Assembly (NCBI GenBank): GCA_023403845.1
Contig: JAEYDL010000034.1
Span: forward strand, 1-54,542
DNA from: Pseudomonadota bacterium
GTDB lineage: Bacteria > Desulfobacterota > Desulfovibrionia > Desulfovibrionales > Desulfovibrionaceae
Length of the DNA stretch: 54,542 nucleotides
Direction of reading: 5' to 3'
Below are positions 44,889 through 54,238 of this stretch, piece after piece. Each line of letters begins with the position of its first letter. The stretch's first letter is position 1. The position numbers and the translations under genes were made by a program. Under the pieces are notes generated by a model that did not search any database, was not told the DNA's origin, and was given only the letters and a program-made list of their open reading frames with translations.

Positions 44889-45758
44889 CTAGCCGTTTTC
44901 GGACATGAGCAGCCTGTAGACGGCGATATAGTCCTCGCTTCCGTAGCCCCTTTCCGAGGCTTCGCGGTAACGGTCTCGCGCGGCCGTGAAAAACGGGCAC
45001 GTCTGACCGACGCCGGTCGCCATCTCCACGCCGAATTTCATGTCCTTCCAGGCGTTGTCCAGCGTTCCGCGCATGGGCAAAAACGCTTCGCTGTAGATTT
45101 TGCGGCCCGAATTCCCGAACTGATAGGAATACGCGCCGGTTTCGCGTCCGCCTTCAAGGAAGGCATCTTCCTCAATGCCCATTACCTTGGCCAGTCTGAT
45201 ACCCTCGGTCAGCACCACATTCGTGGTGAGTCCCATCAGGTTGGTAATCAGCTTAAAGGCATAGGCCTGTTCCACGTCACCCATGTAGGCGGGCTGCCCC
45301 ATCTGGCTCAGCAGCGGCAGCCATTGGTCGTAAACGTCTCTGCTTCCCCCGAAGAACAGCGGCGTTTCTCCGGCTTCGGCTGCTTCCGGCCCCTTGCCCA
45401 TGGGCAGGGCGACATAGGAAACCCCGCGCACTCCGGCCTCGTCTGCCAGTTCTCTGGCCGACTGCATGTCCCACGTGCCAAGGTCGAAAAATGGAGTGTC
45501 CGCGCGCATGGCTGCAAAAACGCCCTGCGCGCCGCAGGTCATGGTCTTTTCCGCAGCGATCGAGGACAGACAGAAAAAGACCGCATCCACGTCGGAAGCC
45601 GCTTCCTGAGCCGAACGACAGGGAGTCGCCCCCCACTCGGCCACAGTAGCGAGGGGTCCCGGACTGCGGTTGAAAACCTTCAGTTCATGCCCGCGCCGCA
45701 GCAGATTCCGGCACAGGCCGCGCCCCATGCTGCCGAGTCCGACAAAGCCTATTTTCAT
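44889..45758 (-). CDS. Beta-hydroxyacid dehydrogenase, copy 2
   Basis: A 289-residue paralogue of the 43956 gene: FVGLGSMGRGLCRNLLRRG, the same ALPMGKGP loop replacing DAPVSGG, and YAFKLITNLMGL with the catalytic lysine. The DxST motif is degenerate (DLGTWD), a difference from copy 1 that could change activity. Its start lies 18 bases after the lyase large subunit. Two related dehydrogenases in one operon could act on opposite stereoisomers or on consecutive oxidation levels. Confidence 0.9.
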   Translation of the reverse strand: MKIGFVGLGSMGRGLCRNLLRRGHELKVFNRSPGPLATVAEWGATPCRSAQEAASDVDAVFFCLSSIAAEKTMTCGAQGVFAAMRADTPFFDLGTWDMQSARELADEAGVRGVSYVALPMGKGPEAAEAGETPLFFGGSRDVYDQWLPLLSQMGQPAYMGDVEQAYAFKLITNLMGLTTNVVLTEGIRLAKVMGIEEDAFLEGGRETGAYSYQFGNSGRKIYSEAFLPMRGTLDNAWKDMKFGVEMATGVGQTCPFFTAARDRYREASERGYGSEDYIAVYRLLMSENG

Positions 45759-45776
45759 GTGACCTCCGCAGGCGGA

Positions 45777-46934
45777 TTACAGGGTCCGCATAATTCGGGA
45801 AACCGCCATCTCGATCTCGCCGAGCATGTCCGCGCTGGTGGGCATGCCCCAGCATACGTCGACGAGATGATCCGACAAAATATCCGCAGCGTCCGCCAGA
45901 GGCATGTTGTTCGAAATCACCCCGGAAACATCTACGTCGATATTGTCGCGCAGAATATCCACCGTGTAGGGATTGCCCGAAACCTTGACGACCGGAGCCA
46001 CGGGATGGCCGGAGCAGTTCCCCTTGCCCGTGGAGAAGATGACGGCATGGCACCCGCCGGCGACGATGGACGTCAGGTTCTCCACACCGGGTGCGGGCGC
46101 GTTCATGATGACGAAGCCCTTCTTCGACGGGCGGACGCCAAGTTCGACAACTTCCATAAGTGGACGGCTGCCGCCCTTCTTGATGGCGCCGAGCGCCTTT
46201 TCCTCAATGGTGGAAAGACCGCCCGCGATATTGTCCGGAGCGGGATTCGCACCCATAAGGTCAAGATTGTACTTGCCCGCATAATCGAGACAGAACTGCA
46301 CCATGTCGATGACTTTCTGCCCCACGGCGGGGTCCGGAGCGCGATCCGCCAGCATGCGCTCGCCGCCCAGAAGCTCAAGCGCCTCGCTCATGATGACGGT
46401 GCCGCCGGCATCGATGACACGGTCGGCGACCATGCCCGTTACCGGGTTGGAAACGATGCCGGAAGAGCCGTCCGATCCGCCGCACTCCACACCGAGCACG
46501 AATTCACTCCACGGCATGGGCTCCGGCCGCAATCTGGCCGCTTCGCGCAGGAAGCGCATGGCCTCGCGTGCTCCCCTGGCGGCGACCTGAACCGTGCCGC
46601 CCATATCTTCGATGGACAGACCGATCACGGGCATGCCCGTCTCGGCGATCTTGGCGGTAAGCCTTTCACTGGTCTTGTTTTCAAGCGATACGACGATGGC
46701 GGCGTACACGTTGGGATGCGTTGCCGTATTCACGACCACCCTGTCGTGCTGCTCGGCATCGGCGCCGAGCAGGGCGCGTCCGAACCCGGGGCAGAGCGGA
46801 ACGACGCCCTTGACCATGGACGCGATGCGCCGCACCGTGGGATGCGCATTGTCCATGCTGGCGACGATCGCCACATGATTTCGTATTCCCATCCGGCCAT
46901 CCGGCCGCCTGTAGCCTTGCAGCGGCTTCAGCAT
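45777..46934 (-). CDS. SuyB/UxaA-type lyase or dehydratase, large subunit
   Basis: A 385-residue protein of the altronate/galactarate dehydratase C-terminal family, encoded apart from its SAF-domain partner as in (2R)-sulfolactate sulfo-lyase SuyAB. Marks are GYRRPDGRMGIRNHVAIV, VECGGSDGSSGIVSNP, ANPAPDNIAGGLSTIEEKALG and STGKGNCSGHPVAPVVKVSGNP. Sulfolactate lyase would yield pyruvate and sulfite; a sugar-acid dehydratase would yield a 2-keto-3-deoxy acid. The pyruvate:ferredoxin oxidoreductase nearby favours a pyruvate-yielding reaction. Start 46934 follows AAAGGAGA. Confidence 0.85.
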   Translation of the reverse strand: MLKPLQGYRRPDGRMGIRNHVAIVASMDNAHPTVRRIASMVKGVVPLCPGFGRALLGADAEQHDRVVVNTATHPNVYAAIVVSLENKTSERLTAKIAETGMPVIGLSIEDMGGTVQVAARGAREAMRFLREAARLRPEPMPWSEFVLGVECGGSDGSSGIVSNPVTGMVADRVIDAGGTVIMSEALELLGGERMLADRAPDPAVGQKVIDMVQFCLDYAGKYNLDLMGANPAPDNIAGGLSTIEEKALGAIKKGGSRPLMEVVELGVRPSKKGFVIMNAPAPGVENLTSIVAGGCHAVIFSTGKGNCSGHPVAPVVKVSGNPYTVDILRDNIDVDVSGVISNNMPLADAADILSDHLVDVCWGMPTSADMLGEIEMAVSRIMRTL

Positions 46935-47077
46935 GACAGTCTCTCCTTTGGGCATGACCACCGGCCTGCTCGCGCAGAACGGTCCCAGCCCGCGCTCTGA
47001 GGCGGAAACGCAGTCCGCCGTACTTTCGGAAACGAACGGCGACTGCCGGGCGTTTCCCCTTTCAACGAAGACGCTTC

Positions 47078-47350
47078 CTATTTCACGCGGTGCCGCAGGC
47101 TTTCCATATTCTGAACATGCACATGCTCGCCGCTGGCGATATCCCGCGTGGCCGCTCCGACGGCCAGACCATATTTAATGATTGGCTCCCCTTTCATGAT
47201 GGGCCGCAGCGCCGCCTTGTGCGCGAAGGGAATGTCGCTGCACACGCAAAGAGTCCGCCCCGTGCTCAGAGCAGCCTCCGTACCCCTGGTCAAAGGATCA
47301 AGGGCTACCGCGATATTGTCTTTCTCATTCAGAACAATCATCCTCTTCAT
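47078..47350 (-). CDS. SuyA/UxaA-type lyase or dehydratase, small SAF-domain subunit
   Basis: A 90-residue SAF domain (VLNEKDNIAVALDPL; IPFAHKAALRPIMKGEPIIKYGLAVGAATRDIASGEHVHVQNM), the pattern of UxaA N-terminal domains and of SuyA. Start 47350 follows AAGGAT; the open frame extends upstream into sequence without resemblance and past the promoter. First gene of the minus-strand operon; a 143-base gap separates it from the large subunit. Confidence 0.88.
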   Translation of the reverse strand: MKRMIVLNEKDNIAVALDPLTRGTEAALSTGRTLCVCSDIPFAHKAALRPIMKGEPIIKYGLAVGAATRDIASGEHVHVQNMESLRHRVK

Positions 47351-47447
47351 ATGGATATCCTTGCAAAGTCTTTCGCCTCGACCGGCCGGCGAAAACCGCC
47401 GCGTCGGCTTCGGGAGCACGTCCTCCCTCGGCTTGTGTCGCGATATT

Positions 47448-47464
47448 TGCAAAAGGTTTGCCAA
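47448..47464 (-). promoter_or_regulatory. Sigma-54 promoter of the lyase operon
   Basis: Minus strand TTGGCAAACCTTTTGCA: -24 GG and -12 GC with exactly 10 bases between, near consensus. Expected start is about 47438, some 90 bases before the small-subunit gene. Confidence 0.8.
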
Positions 47465-47618
47465 TCTGTGTTCTCATATGATGATTTTCATTATTTTTTG
47501 CTTGTTATCGAAGAGACGACAATAAAAATCCCCAAAATGGCCTTTTCACCACCCGCGCCCTTCTTCAAAGGAAAACGTATGCCTGGAAGACGGGTCGAAG
47601 AACGTTCATGCTGAATCA

Positions 47619-47640
47619 TATCATTTTGAACGATTCAAAA
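47619..47640. repeat. Repeated element copy A with a TTTTGAA/TTCAAAA palindrome
   Basis: TATCATTTTGAA (47619-47630), repeated exactly at 47831-47842. Here it continues into a perfect palindrome, TTTTGAA-CGA-TTCAAAA (47624-47640). It lies about 190 bases upstream of the lyase operon start, a typical enhancer distance. Confidence 0.5.
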
Positions 47641-47830
47641 CAGAACATAATTTCCCTCTCATTGTGAAAAAGAGATAAAGGAAATTTTTTCAGCCGAAAT
47701 ATTTCGTGCCCTCCTTTCCGTTCGGCCCATCCCCCTTATCAGCGACGTTCCAAACGCCCTCTTGAAGAAAAATTCCCCATAATACTGCCGTATGCATCAA
47801 AGCATTCATTTTGCACCGCCAGAATGGCTG

Positions 47831-47850
47831 TATCATTTTGAATAAACGAT
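47831..47850. repeat. Repeated element copy B
   Basis: Second TATCATTTTGAA (47831-47842), followed by TAAACGAT in place of a clean second arm. It lies about 190 bases upstream of the TRAP operon start, mirroring copy A. Confidence 0.45.
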
Positions 47851-48004
47851 CTTCGCCATACGTCGGCGAAAACATTCTCGCGAAAAAAGGTGCGACGCTT
47901 GCGCCCATGCACCGTCCATTGTATGAAAGTTACAGCTATTTGTCTGTTTTTTTTCATTTTCTAGAAGTTATTGCATATATCGGGGCCTATATCACCAAAT
48001 CGGG

Positions 48005-48022
48005 TTGGCCCTTTTTTTGCTT
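48005..48022 (+). promoter_or_regulatory. Sigma-54 promoter of the TRAP transporter operon
   Basis: TTGGCCCTTTTTTTGCTT: GG and GC 10 bases apart with consensus TTGC. Expected start about 48032, some 100 bases before dctQ. Confidence 0.75.
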
Positions 48023-48134
48023 GGACCACGACAAAGAATCCGTCGTGCAGAAAGGAACGATCGTCGTCGGCCATTCCTCGGGAATCAGTCTCCGGCGAGA
48101 TTCCAATTCATATTCCGAATCTTCAGGAGGCATC

Positions 48135-48659
48135 ATGAAGGATTCCCCGTCATTCTGGAGCAGACTGGACGCCGTCGACATACTGGTCAGCGTTACCTCG
48201 CTGGCCATTCTGGTCGTCATCGTATCAGTCCAGGTCTTCTGCCGCTATGTGCTCCAGAATTCTCTGGACTGGACCGAAGAGCTGGCCCGTTATCTGCTCA
48301 TCTGGGCCGTGCTTTTCGGATGCAGCTACGCGATGAAGGAAGAGGCCCATCTCGAAATGTCCATTCTGCGCAGCATGGTGGGGCAGCGGCTGGAAAAAAT
48401 CATCCATGTCTTTGCCTGCCTCATGTGTCTCGTCTTCTGCGTCATCATGATCAACGCGGGCATGGAATCCATCGAAAATATCCGCTGGTCCGAACAAACG
48501 ACGCCCGCCATGCAGATTCCAGCATGGATCATCTGGCTGGCCATGCCTGTCGGCTTCGCCCTCATGGGCATTCATGCCGTTCTGCGCGTGGTCAGGATCA
48601 TCCGCAGACCGCAGGACCGTCCGACCTTCAACGAAGATCGGGCCGACGCCACGCTCTAG
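48135..48659 (+). CDS. dctQ: TRAP transporter small membrane subunit DctQ, system 1
   Basis: A 174-residue protein with four predicted membrane helices and the DctQ signatures VFCRYVLQNSLDWTEELARYLLIWAVLFGCSYAMKEEAHLEM. The start at 48135 is set by AGGAGG four bases upstream; a much longer open frame runs back through the promoter and is not coding. It leads the TRAP operon, ahead of dctM (22 bases) and dctP. It couples the binding protein to the permease for uptake driven by an ion gradient. Confidence 0.93.
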   Translation: MKDSPSFWSRLDAVDILVSVTSLAILVVIVSVQVFCRYVLQNSLDWTEELARYLLIWAVLFGCSYAMKEEAHLEMSILRSMVGQRLEKIIHVFACLMCLVFCVIMINAGMESIENIRWSEQTTPAMQIPAWIIWLAMPVGFALMGIHAVLRVVRIIRRPQDRPTFNEDRADATL

Positions 48660-48681
48660 CCCTTTCGCACGGAGATTCATC

Positions 48682-49968
48682 ATGGATCCTGTTCTTCTCG
48701 CTACCTTTGGAACGCTTATTCTGCTGCTGATTCTCACAGTTCCCATCGGCGTGGCCATCGGCCTCGGCGTCTTCGCGGGCATGATGGTCGGCGGCCTGCC
48801 CCCAGTCTTCCTCGCGCAAAAGGTCTTCGGCGCGCTGGACTCCTTCCCGCTCATGGCCGTGCCTTTCTTCATCCTTGCCGGCGAAATCATGCAGAAGGGC
48901 ACCATGGCCCACTCCCTGCTTGCCGTGTCCCGATGTCTCGTAGGGCATATTCCCGGCGGCATGGCCCACATCTCCATCGTGACCAGCCTGTTCTACGGCG
49001 CGCTCAGCGGCTCGGCGGCAGCCACCGTGGCCGCCGTGGGCGGTATAATGATCCCCGCCATGCAGGAAGAGGGCTACACCAAGGACTTCGCGGCCGCCGT
49101 GAACTCCACCTCCGGCTGCCTCGGCATCATGATTCCGCCGAGCATTCCGCTCATCGTCTACGGGACCACGGCGGGCGTCTCGGTCAGCGATCTGTTCATC
49201 GCCGCCATCGTCCCCGGCATTCTCATCGCCATCGCGCTCATGATCGTCAGCTACGCCATCTGTCGTCGCAAGGGGTTCGGCAAAGCGGGCAAGCGCGCCT
49301 CCGGCCGTGAAATGCTCCGCGCCCTCAACGAGGCCAAATGGGCCTTGCTTGTCCCCGTCATCGTGCTCGGCGGCATCTACGGCGGACTGACCACGCCTAC
49401 GGAAGCGGGAGCCATCGCCGTGGTATACGCCCTGATCGCCGAAAGTTTCATCACCCGTTCCATGAATGCCAGAAAGCTCCTTGAAATCCTCAAGAGCACG
49501 GTCAAGGTCAACGCCGCCATCTTCCTGGTCATCGCCGCTGCCACGGCGCTGGGTCAGATCATGATGTACTACAACATGTCCAACGCGGTACTCGCCTTCC
49601 TTATGGGCATCACCACCAACAAGTATCTCCTGCTTGCCCTCATCCTGATCGTGCTGCTCATTCTCGGAACGTTTCTCGAGGCCGTGGCCATCATCCTCAT
49701 CGTCACGCCGCTGCTTATGCCCGTCATCGGTGCCATCGGCGTTGACCCCGTGCACTTCGGCGTCATCATGCTGGTCAGCTTCGCCGTGGCCGGTCAGACG
49801 CCGCCCGTCGGCATGACCCTCTTCGTCGGGTCAAGCATCGCCAAGATCAGCATCGAGCGGCTCAGCGTGGCGGTGGTTCCGTTCATCATCACCCTTATCG
49901 TCATGCTGTTCATCGTGGCCTACGTGCCCGAACTGTCCCTGTACATGACCTCGACCATGGTTCACTGA
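48682..49968 (+). CDS. dctM: TRAP transporter large membrane subunit DctM, system 1
   Basis: A 428-residue permease of the DctM/SiaM family, about 12 helices. Family segments include FPLMAVPFFILAGEIM, GALSGSAAATVAAVG, GCLGIMIPPSIPLIVYG, GGIYGGLTTPTEAGA and a C-terminal DPVHFGVIM with GQTPPVGMTLFV. Start 48682 follows GGAG; the open frame overlaps dctQ without need. System 1 order is Q-M-P. Confidence 0.95.
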   Translation: MDPVLLATFGTLILLLILTVPIGVAIGLGVFAGMMVGGLPPVFLAQKVFGALDSFPLMAVPFFILAGEIMQKGTMAHSLLAVSRCLVGHIPGGMAHISIVTSLFYGALSGSAAATVAAVGGIMIPAMQEEGYTKDFAAAVNSTSGCLGIMIPPSIPLIVYGTTAGVSVSDLFIAAIVPGILIAIALMIVSYAICRRKGFGKAGKRASGREMLRALNEAKWALLVPVIVLGGIYGGLTTPTEAGAIAVVYALIAESFITRSMNARKLLEILKSTVKVNAAIFLVIAAATALGQIMMYYNMSNAVLAFLMGITTNKYLLLALILIVLLILGTFLEAVAIILIVTPLLMPVIGAIGVDPVHFGVIMLVSFAVAGQTPPVGMTLFVGSSIAKISIERLSVAVVPFIITLIVMLFIVAYVPELSLYMTSTMVH

Positions 49969-49979
49969 TCCGCATTCAG

Positions 49980-50000
49980 GGGACCGGCCCCGCCGGTCCC
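49980..50000 (+). other. Intercistronic hairpin between dctM and dctP of system 1
   Basis: A 9-bp GC-rich stem (49980-49988 with 49992-50000, loop CCC) just before the dctP ribosome site. It may mark an RNA-processing point that allows higher binding-protein levels. Confidence 0.5.
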
Positions 50001-50023
50001 ATAACTCAATCAGGAGGCTCTTC

Positions 50024-51034
50024 ATGAAACTGTTCCGAAATCTGCTCGGCGCGGCCGCACTGCTCGGTCTGCTCATTCCCGGTCAGGCCCTCGCCGCCGA
50101 CCCCATCGTGGTGAAGATCGCCCTCACCCAGCCGGCTTCGCACCCCACGACCCAGCTCATCTCGGGCCTGTTCAAGGAAACCATTGAAAAGAAGACCAAC
50201 GGCAAATATCGCATCGACGTGTTCGACAACTATTCGTTCGGCAATTTCGAAGCGGTGGTGCAGGGACTTCAGTTCGGCATGCTCCAGTTCGCGCAGGAAT
50301 CTCCTTCCAACCTGTCCATCTACAATCCCGAACTGATGGTTTTCGACCTGCCCTACCTGATGCCCGACTATGACGCCGTAAACCTGGTTCTCGACAGCCC
50401 CACCGGCGCCCGTCTGGCCAAGTCGCTTGAAAAGATCGGCATTCAGGGCATGGGCTGGATCGCTCTCGGCACCCGTTACTACTGGATGCGCAAGCCCTTC
50501 ACGACTCTTGAAGAAGCCAAGGGCATGAAAATCCGGGCCACGGCCTCCAAGGTCCATATCGCCATGACCAAGGCGTTCGGCATGAACCCCACGCCCATGG
50601 CCTGGAGCGAAACCTTTACCGCCATTCAGCAGGGCACCGTGGACGGCGTGGACGTGGACATCCACTCCGCCGTGACCGCCAATATGCAGGAAGTGGGAAA
50701 GAATCTCGTTCTGACCAGTCATTTCTACACGCCTCACCTGTTCATGGCCTCCAAGAAGTTCATGGACTCCCTGCCTGAGGCGGATCGCAAGCTCTTCGAA
50801 GAAACTTTCGCCGAAGTGCAGAAGCTCCAGCGCGTCGCCATCCACGAGGGAGAACAGAAGCTTATCGAAAAACTGCGCTCCGAGGGAACCAACGTCGTCG
50901 AGCTTTCTCCGGCCGAGTACGCAAAGTTCATGGAACGCGGCAAGAGCATCTGGAATCAGTTCCCCAAGCAGATCCCGCCGGCTCTGATTCAGGAAATCAT
51001 GGATATCTACAAGGCCAACGGCAAAACCTACTAG
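50024..51034 (+). CDS. dctP: TRAP transporter substrate-binding protein DctP, system 1
   Basis: A 336-residue periplasmic protein with a Sec signal peptide ending ALAA (about residue 23). DctP-family marks: IVVKIALTQPASHPTTQLISGLFKETIEKKTNGKYRIDVF, then MKIRATASKVHIAMTKAFGMNPTPMAWSETFTAIQQGTVDGVD, holding the arginine that usually binds the substrate carboxylate. AGGAGG precedes the ATG. Ligand unknown; carboxylates, sugar acids and sulfonates such as isethionate are known for the family. Confidence 0.94.
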   Translation: MKLFRNLLGAAALLGLLIPGQALAADPIVVKIALTQPASHPTTQLISGLFKETIEKKTNGKYRIDVFDNYSFGNFEAVVQGLQFGMLQFAQESPSNLSIYNPELMVFDLPYLMPDYDAVNLVLDSPTGARLAKSLEKIGIQGMGWIALGTRYYWMRKPFTTLEEAKGMKIRATASKVHIAMTKAFGMNPTPMAWSETFTAIQQGTVDGVDVDIHSAVTANMQEVGKNLVLTSHFYTPHLFMASKKFMDSLPEADRKLFEETFAEVQKLQRVAIHEGEQKLIEKLRSEGTNVVELSPAEYAKFMERGKSIWNQFPKQIPPALIQEIMDIYKANGKTY

Positions 51035-51047
51035 CCTGAAATTCCGG

Positions 51048-51073
51048 ACCGGAAGTTTCCGGAAACTTCCGGT
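51048..51073 (+). other. Perfect 26-bp palindrome after dctP of system 1
   Basis: Two perfect 13-bp arms with no spacer (51048-51060 and 51061-51073), 13 bases after the stop codon. As RNA it forms a strong hairpin that could stabilise or partly terminate the system 1 transcript. Confidence 0.65.
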
Positions 51074-51116
51074 TCGGTCCCTCTTATATTCCGGGTCGCG
51101 CTCAGGAGATTTCACC

Positions 51117-52163
<1,047 letters not shown>

Positions 52164-52169
52164 TTCTCC

Positions 52170-52196
52170 GCCGCCCGAAACAAACTTTCGGGCGGC
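52170..52196 (+). other. Intercistronic hairpin after dctP of system 2
   Basis: An 11-bp stem (52170-52180 with 52186-52196, loop CAAAC) seven bases after the binding-protein stop. As with system 1, probably a stabilising or attenuating element that raises binding protein over membrane subunits. Confidence 0.6.
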
Positions 52197-52262
52197 ACCT
52201 CAAAGACACCCCATCCGCGGCTCGCGCGAAACCGCGGCCCCTGTCGTGCCGGGAGATCCGCC

Positions 52263-52769
52263 ATGCATCGTCTCTATCAGTATCTGCGAATGGTCTGCGA
52301 CAATCTGAGCAGAGGACTCGGGTACATCGTCGCCCTTGTCGTTCTCGTCATGTTCGGCTCCATCTTTTCCCAGGTCGTCTGCCGTTATGTCTTCAACAGC
52401 CCCATCAACTGGGCAGAAGAGCTGACCCAGTTCCTCATGGCCTGGATGAGCTTTCTGGGGGCCGGCATCGCCGTGTGGAGCTGGTCGCATGTGGGCATAG
52501 ACCTGCTCCTGAACAAGCTGAAGGGCCGGGCGCATATTCTGGTCGCCCTCACCATCCGCTGCGCCGTCCTGCCCTTCTCCCTGTTCCTGTTCATCGCCGG
52601 GATCGACTTCGTGATCGGCAGTCAGGGCATGGTTTCGGACGGCATGCGCATCCCCATGATCTATCCCCGGCTGGCCGTGCCGGTCGGCGGAGCCACCATG
52701 GTTCTGTTCACCCTGACGCACATCCTCGGAGATCTGTGCGCCCTGCGCGATACGGAGGCCCGTCCATGA
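52263..52769 (+). CDS. dctQ: TRAP transporter small membrane subunit DctQ, system 2
   Basis: A 168-residue four-helix protein with VVCRYVFNSPINWAEELTQFLMAWMSFLGAGIAVWSWSHVGIDLLL, the DctQ signature. CGGGAG lies ahead of the start. Its stop overlaps the dctM start (ATGA), indicating tight coupling. Confidence 0.93.
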   Translation: MHRLYQYLRMVCDNLSRGLGYIVALVVLVMFGSIFSQVVCRYVFNSPINWAEELTQFLMAWMSFLGAGIAVWSWSHVGIDLLLNKLKGRAHILVALTIRCAVLPFSLFLFIAGIDFVIGSQGMVSDGMRIPMIYPRLAVPVGGATMVLFTLTHILGDLCALRDTEARP

Positions 52770-54052
52770 CCGAAGACATCGGCTATCTGCTCATCCCGTT
52801 CATCATCACCCTGATTCTCGGCGTCCCCGTGGCCATGAGCCTCGGCCTCGGGGTCATCATCTATCTGTTCCTTACCGACATGCTGCCCTTCAGCATCATG
52901 ACGCAGCAGATGTACAACGCGTCCTCGTCCTTTCCGCTCATGGCCATTCCTTTCTTCATCTTCGCGGGAGATCTCATGAGCGAATCCGGCATCACCGAAA
53001 GGCTGATCGGCTTCTGCAAGATCGTGCTCCAGAGAGTGCGCGGAGGGCTTGCCCACAGCATGGTGGCCACGGGCACCCTGTTCGCCGGGCTTACGGGATC
53101 GGCCACCGCCGATACGGCCGCCATCATCAAGATCCTCGGCCCGACCATGACCAGAGACGGCTACGACAGGGACTTCACGGCCGCCGTGGCGGCCTCGACC
53201 GGGGTTCTCGGCCCGATCATTCCGCCATCCACGCTCATGATCGTCTACGGCGCGGCAACCAGCGCCTCGGTGGGCAGCATGTTCATGGGCGGCATCATCC
53301 CCGGGATACTCATCAGTCTCGGCATCGTGTTTGTGGTGGCGATCATCTCCCGCCGGCGCGGCTACCCCAAAAGCAATTCCCCGCTGACCCTGCGCGTTCT
53401 GCTGGTCGGTCTGAAGGACGCCTCCTTCGCGCTGGTCATGCCCGTCATCATCATCGTAGGCATCCGGGGCGGCGTGTTCACACCCACCGAAGGCGGGGCC
53501 GTCTCCGTGGCCTATTCCCTGATTATCGGCTTCTTCGTCTATCGCCGCCTGACGCCGGCCAGAGTCTTCCGGAGCGCCGTGGGCAGCGGCGTAACCGCCG
53601 CCATCATCATGCTCATTGTATCCGCGTGCGCCCCCTTCGGCTGGGTCATCACCTTCGGACAGGTGCCGCAAATGCTCGCCGAAACCATGCTCGGCTATAC
53701 CAGCAACCCATACTGCGTACTCCTTATCATGAACATCATTCTGCTGATCGCCGGGCTGTTTCTCGAAAGTGCAGCCGCAGTACTGCTGCTTGCTCCCATA
53801 CTCGCGCCGCTGGCCGTCAGCGTGGGCATCGACCCGGTGCATTTCGGCGTCATCATGTGCGTCAATCTGTGCATCGGCATGATCACACCCCCGGTGGGAG
53901 TGAATCTGTTCGTGGCCGCACCCATCGCGGGCGTCTCCATGACCTCCGTTGCCCGCGCCATTCTGCCCTTCCTCGGCGTGCAGCTGCTGGCGCTCATGCT
54001 CATCACCTACATTCCGCCCATCACCCTCTGGCTGCCGTCGCTCGTTCGCTGA
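52766..54052 (+). CDS. dctM: TRAP transporter large membrane subunit DctM, system 2
   Basis: A 428-residue permease, same length as system 1 DctM, with FPLMAIPFFIFAGDLM, GLTGSATADTAAIIK, GVLGPIIPPSTLMIVYG, GGVFTPTEGGAVSVAYS and DPVHFGVIMCVNLCIGMITPPVGVNLF. The in-frame open frame continues upstream to 52160 but only as the out-of-phase complement of dctQ; the ATGA overlap at 52766 marks the real start. The two permeases differ throughout, so the two systems likely have distinct ligands. Confidence 0.95.
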   Translation: MTEDIGYLLIPFIITLILGVPVAMSLGLGVIIYLFLTDMLPFSIMTQQMYNASSSFPLMAIPFFIFAGDLMSESGITERLIGFCKIVLQRVRGGLAHSMVATGTLFAGLTGSATADTAAIIKILGPTMTRDGYDRDFTAAVAASTGVLGPIIPPSTLMIVYGAATSASVGSMFMGGIIPGILISLGIVFVVAIISRRRGYPKSNSPLTLRVLLVGLKDASFALVMPVIIIVGIRGGVFTPTEGGAVSVAYSLIIGFFVYRRLTPARVFRSAVGSGVTAAIIMLIVSACAPFGWVITFGQVPQMLAETMLGYTSNPYCVLLIMNIILLIAGLFLESAAAVLLLAPILAPLAVSVGIDPVHFGVIMCVNLCIGMITPPVGVNLFVAAPIAGVSMTSVARAILPFLGVQLLALMLITYIPPITLWLPSLVR

Positions 54053-54077
54053 AAAAAAGCCACGCATACCACCGATA

Positions 54078-54120
54078 GCCCGGTACCCGCACCTTAAAAG
54101 GTACGGGACCGGGCCTGTTC
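54078..54120 (+). terminator. Terminator of the TRAP operon
   Basis: A long imperfect stem (GCCCGGT at 54078-54084 to GGGC ending at 54114, one bulge and one mismatch) with a TTAA loop, then CTGTTCGTTCC. It separates dctM from the oxidoreductase, which has its own promoter. Confidence 0.65.
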
Positions 54121-54179
54121 GTTCCCAGCTTCGCGACAGTACCCCTTCCGGGTCCGGACACAACGCAATTACCCAGCCA

Positions 54180-54195
54180 AGGCACGACTTTTGCA
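54180..54195 (+). promoter_or_regulatory. Sigma-54 promoter of the pyruvate:ferredoxin oxidoreductase
   Basis: AGGCACGACTTTTGCA: GG and GC 10 bases apart, close to consensus. Start expected about 54206, 33 bases before the ATG. Confidence 0.85.
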
Positions 54196-54238
54196 TTTCA
54201 TTGTCCAGCCAACGTATCAAGACAGAGGGAGTTTTCCG

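Noticed and set aside
47811..48134. N-terminal extension of dctQ to 47811
   Set aside because: It would cover the sigma-54 promoter and has no family similarity; AGGAGG sits correctly before 48135.
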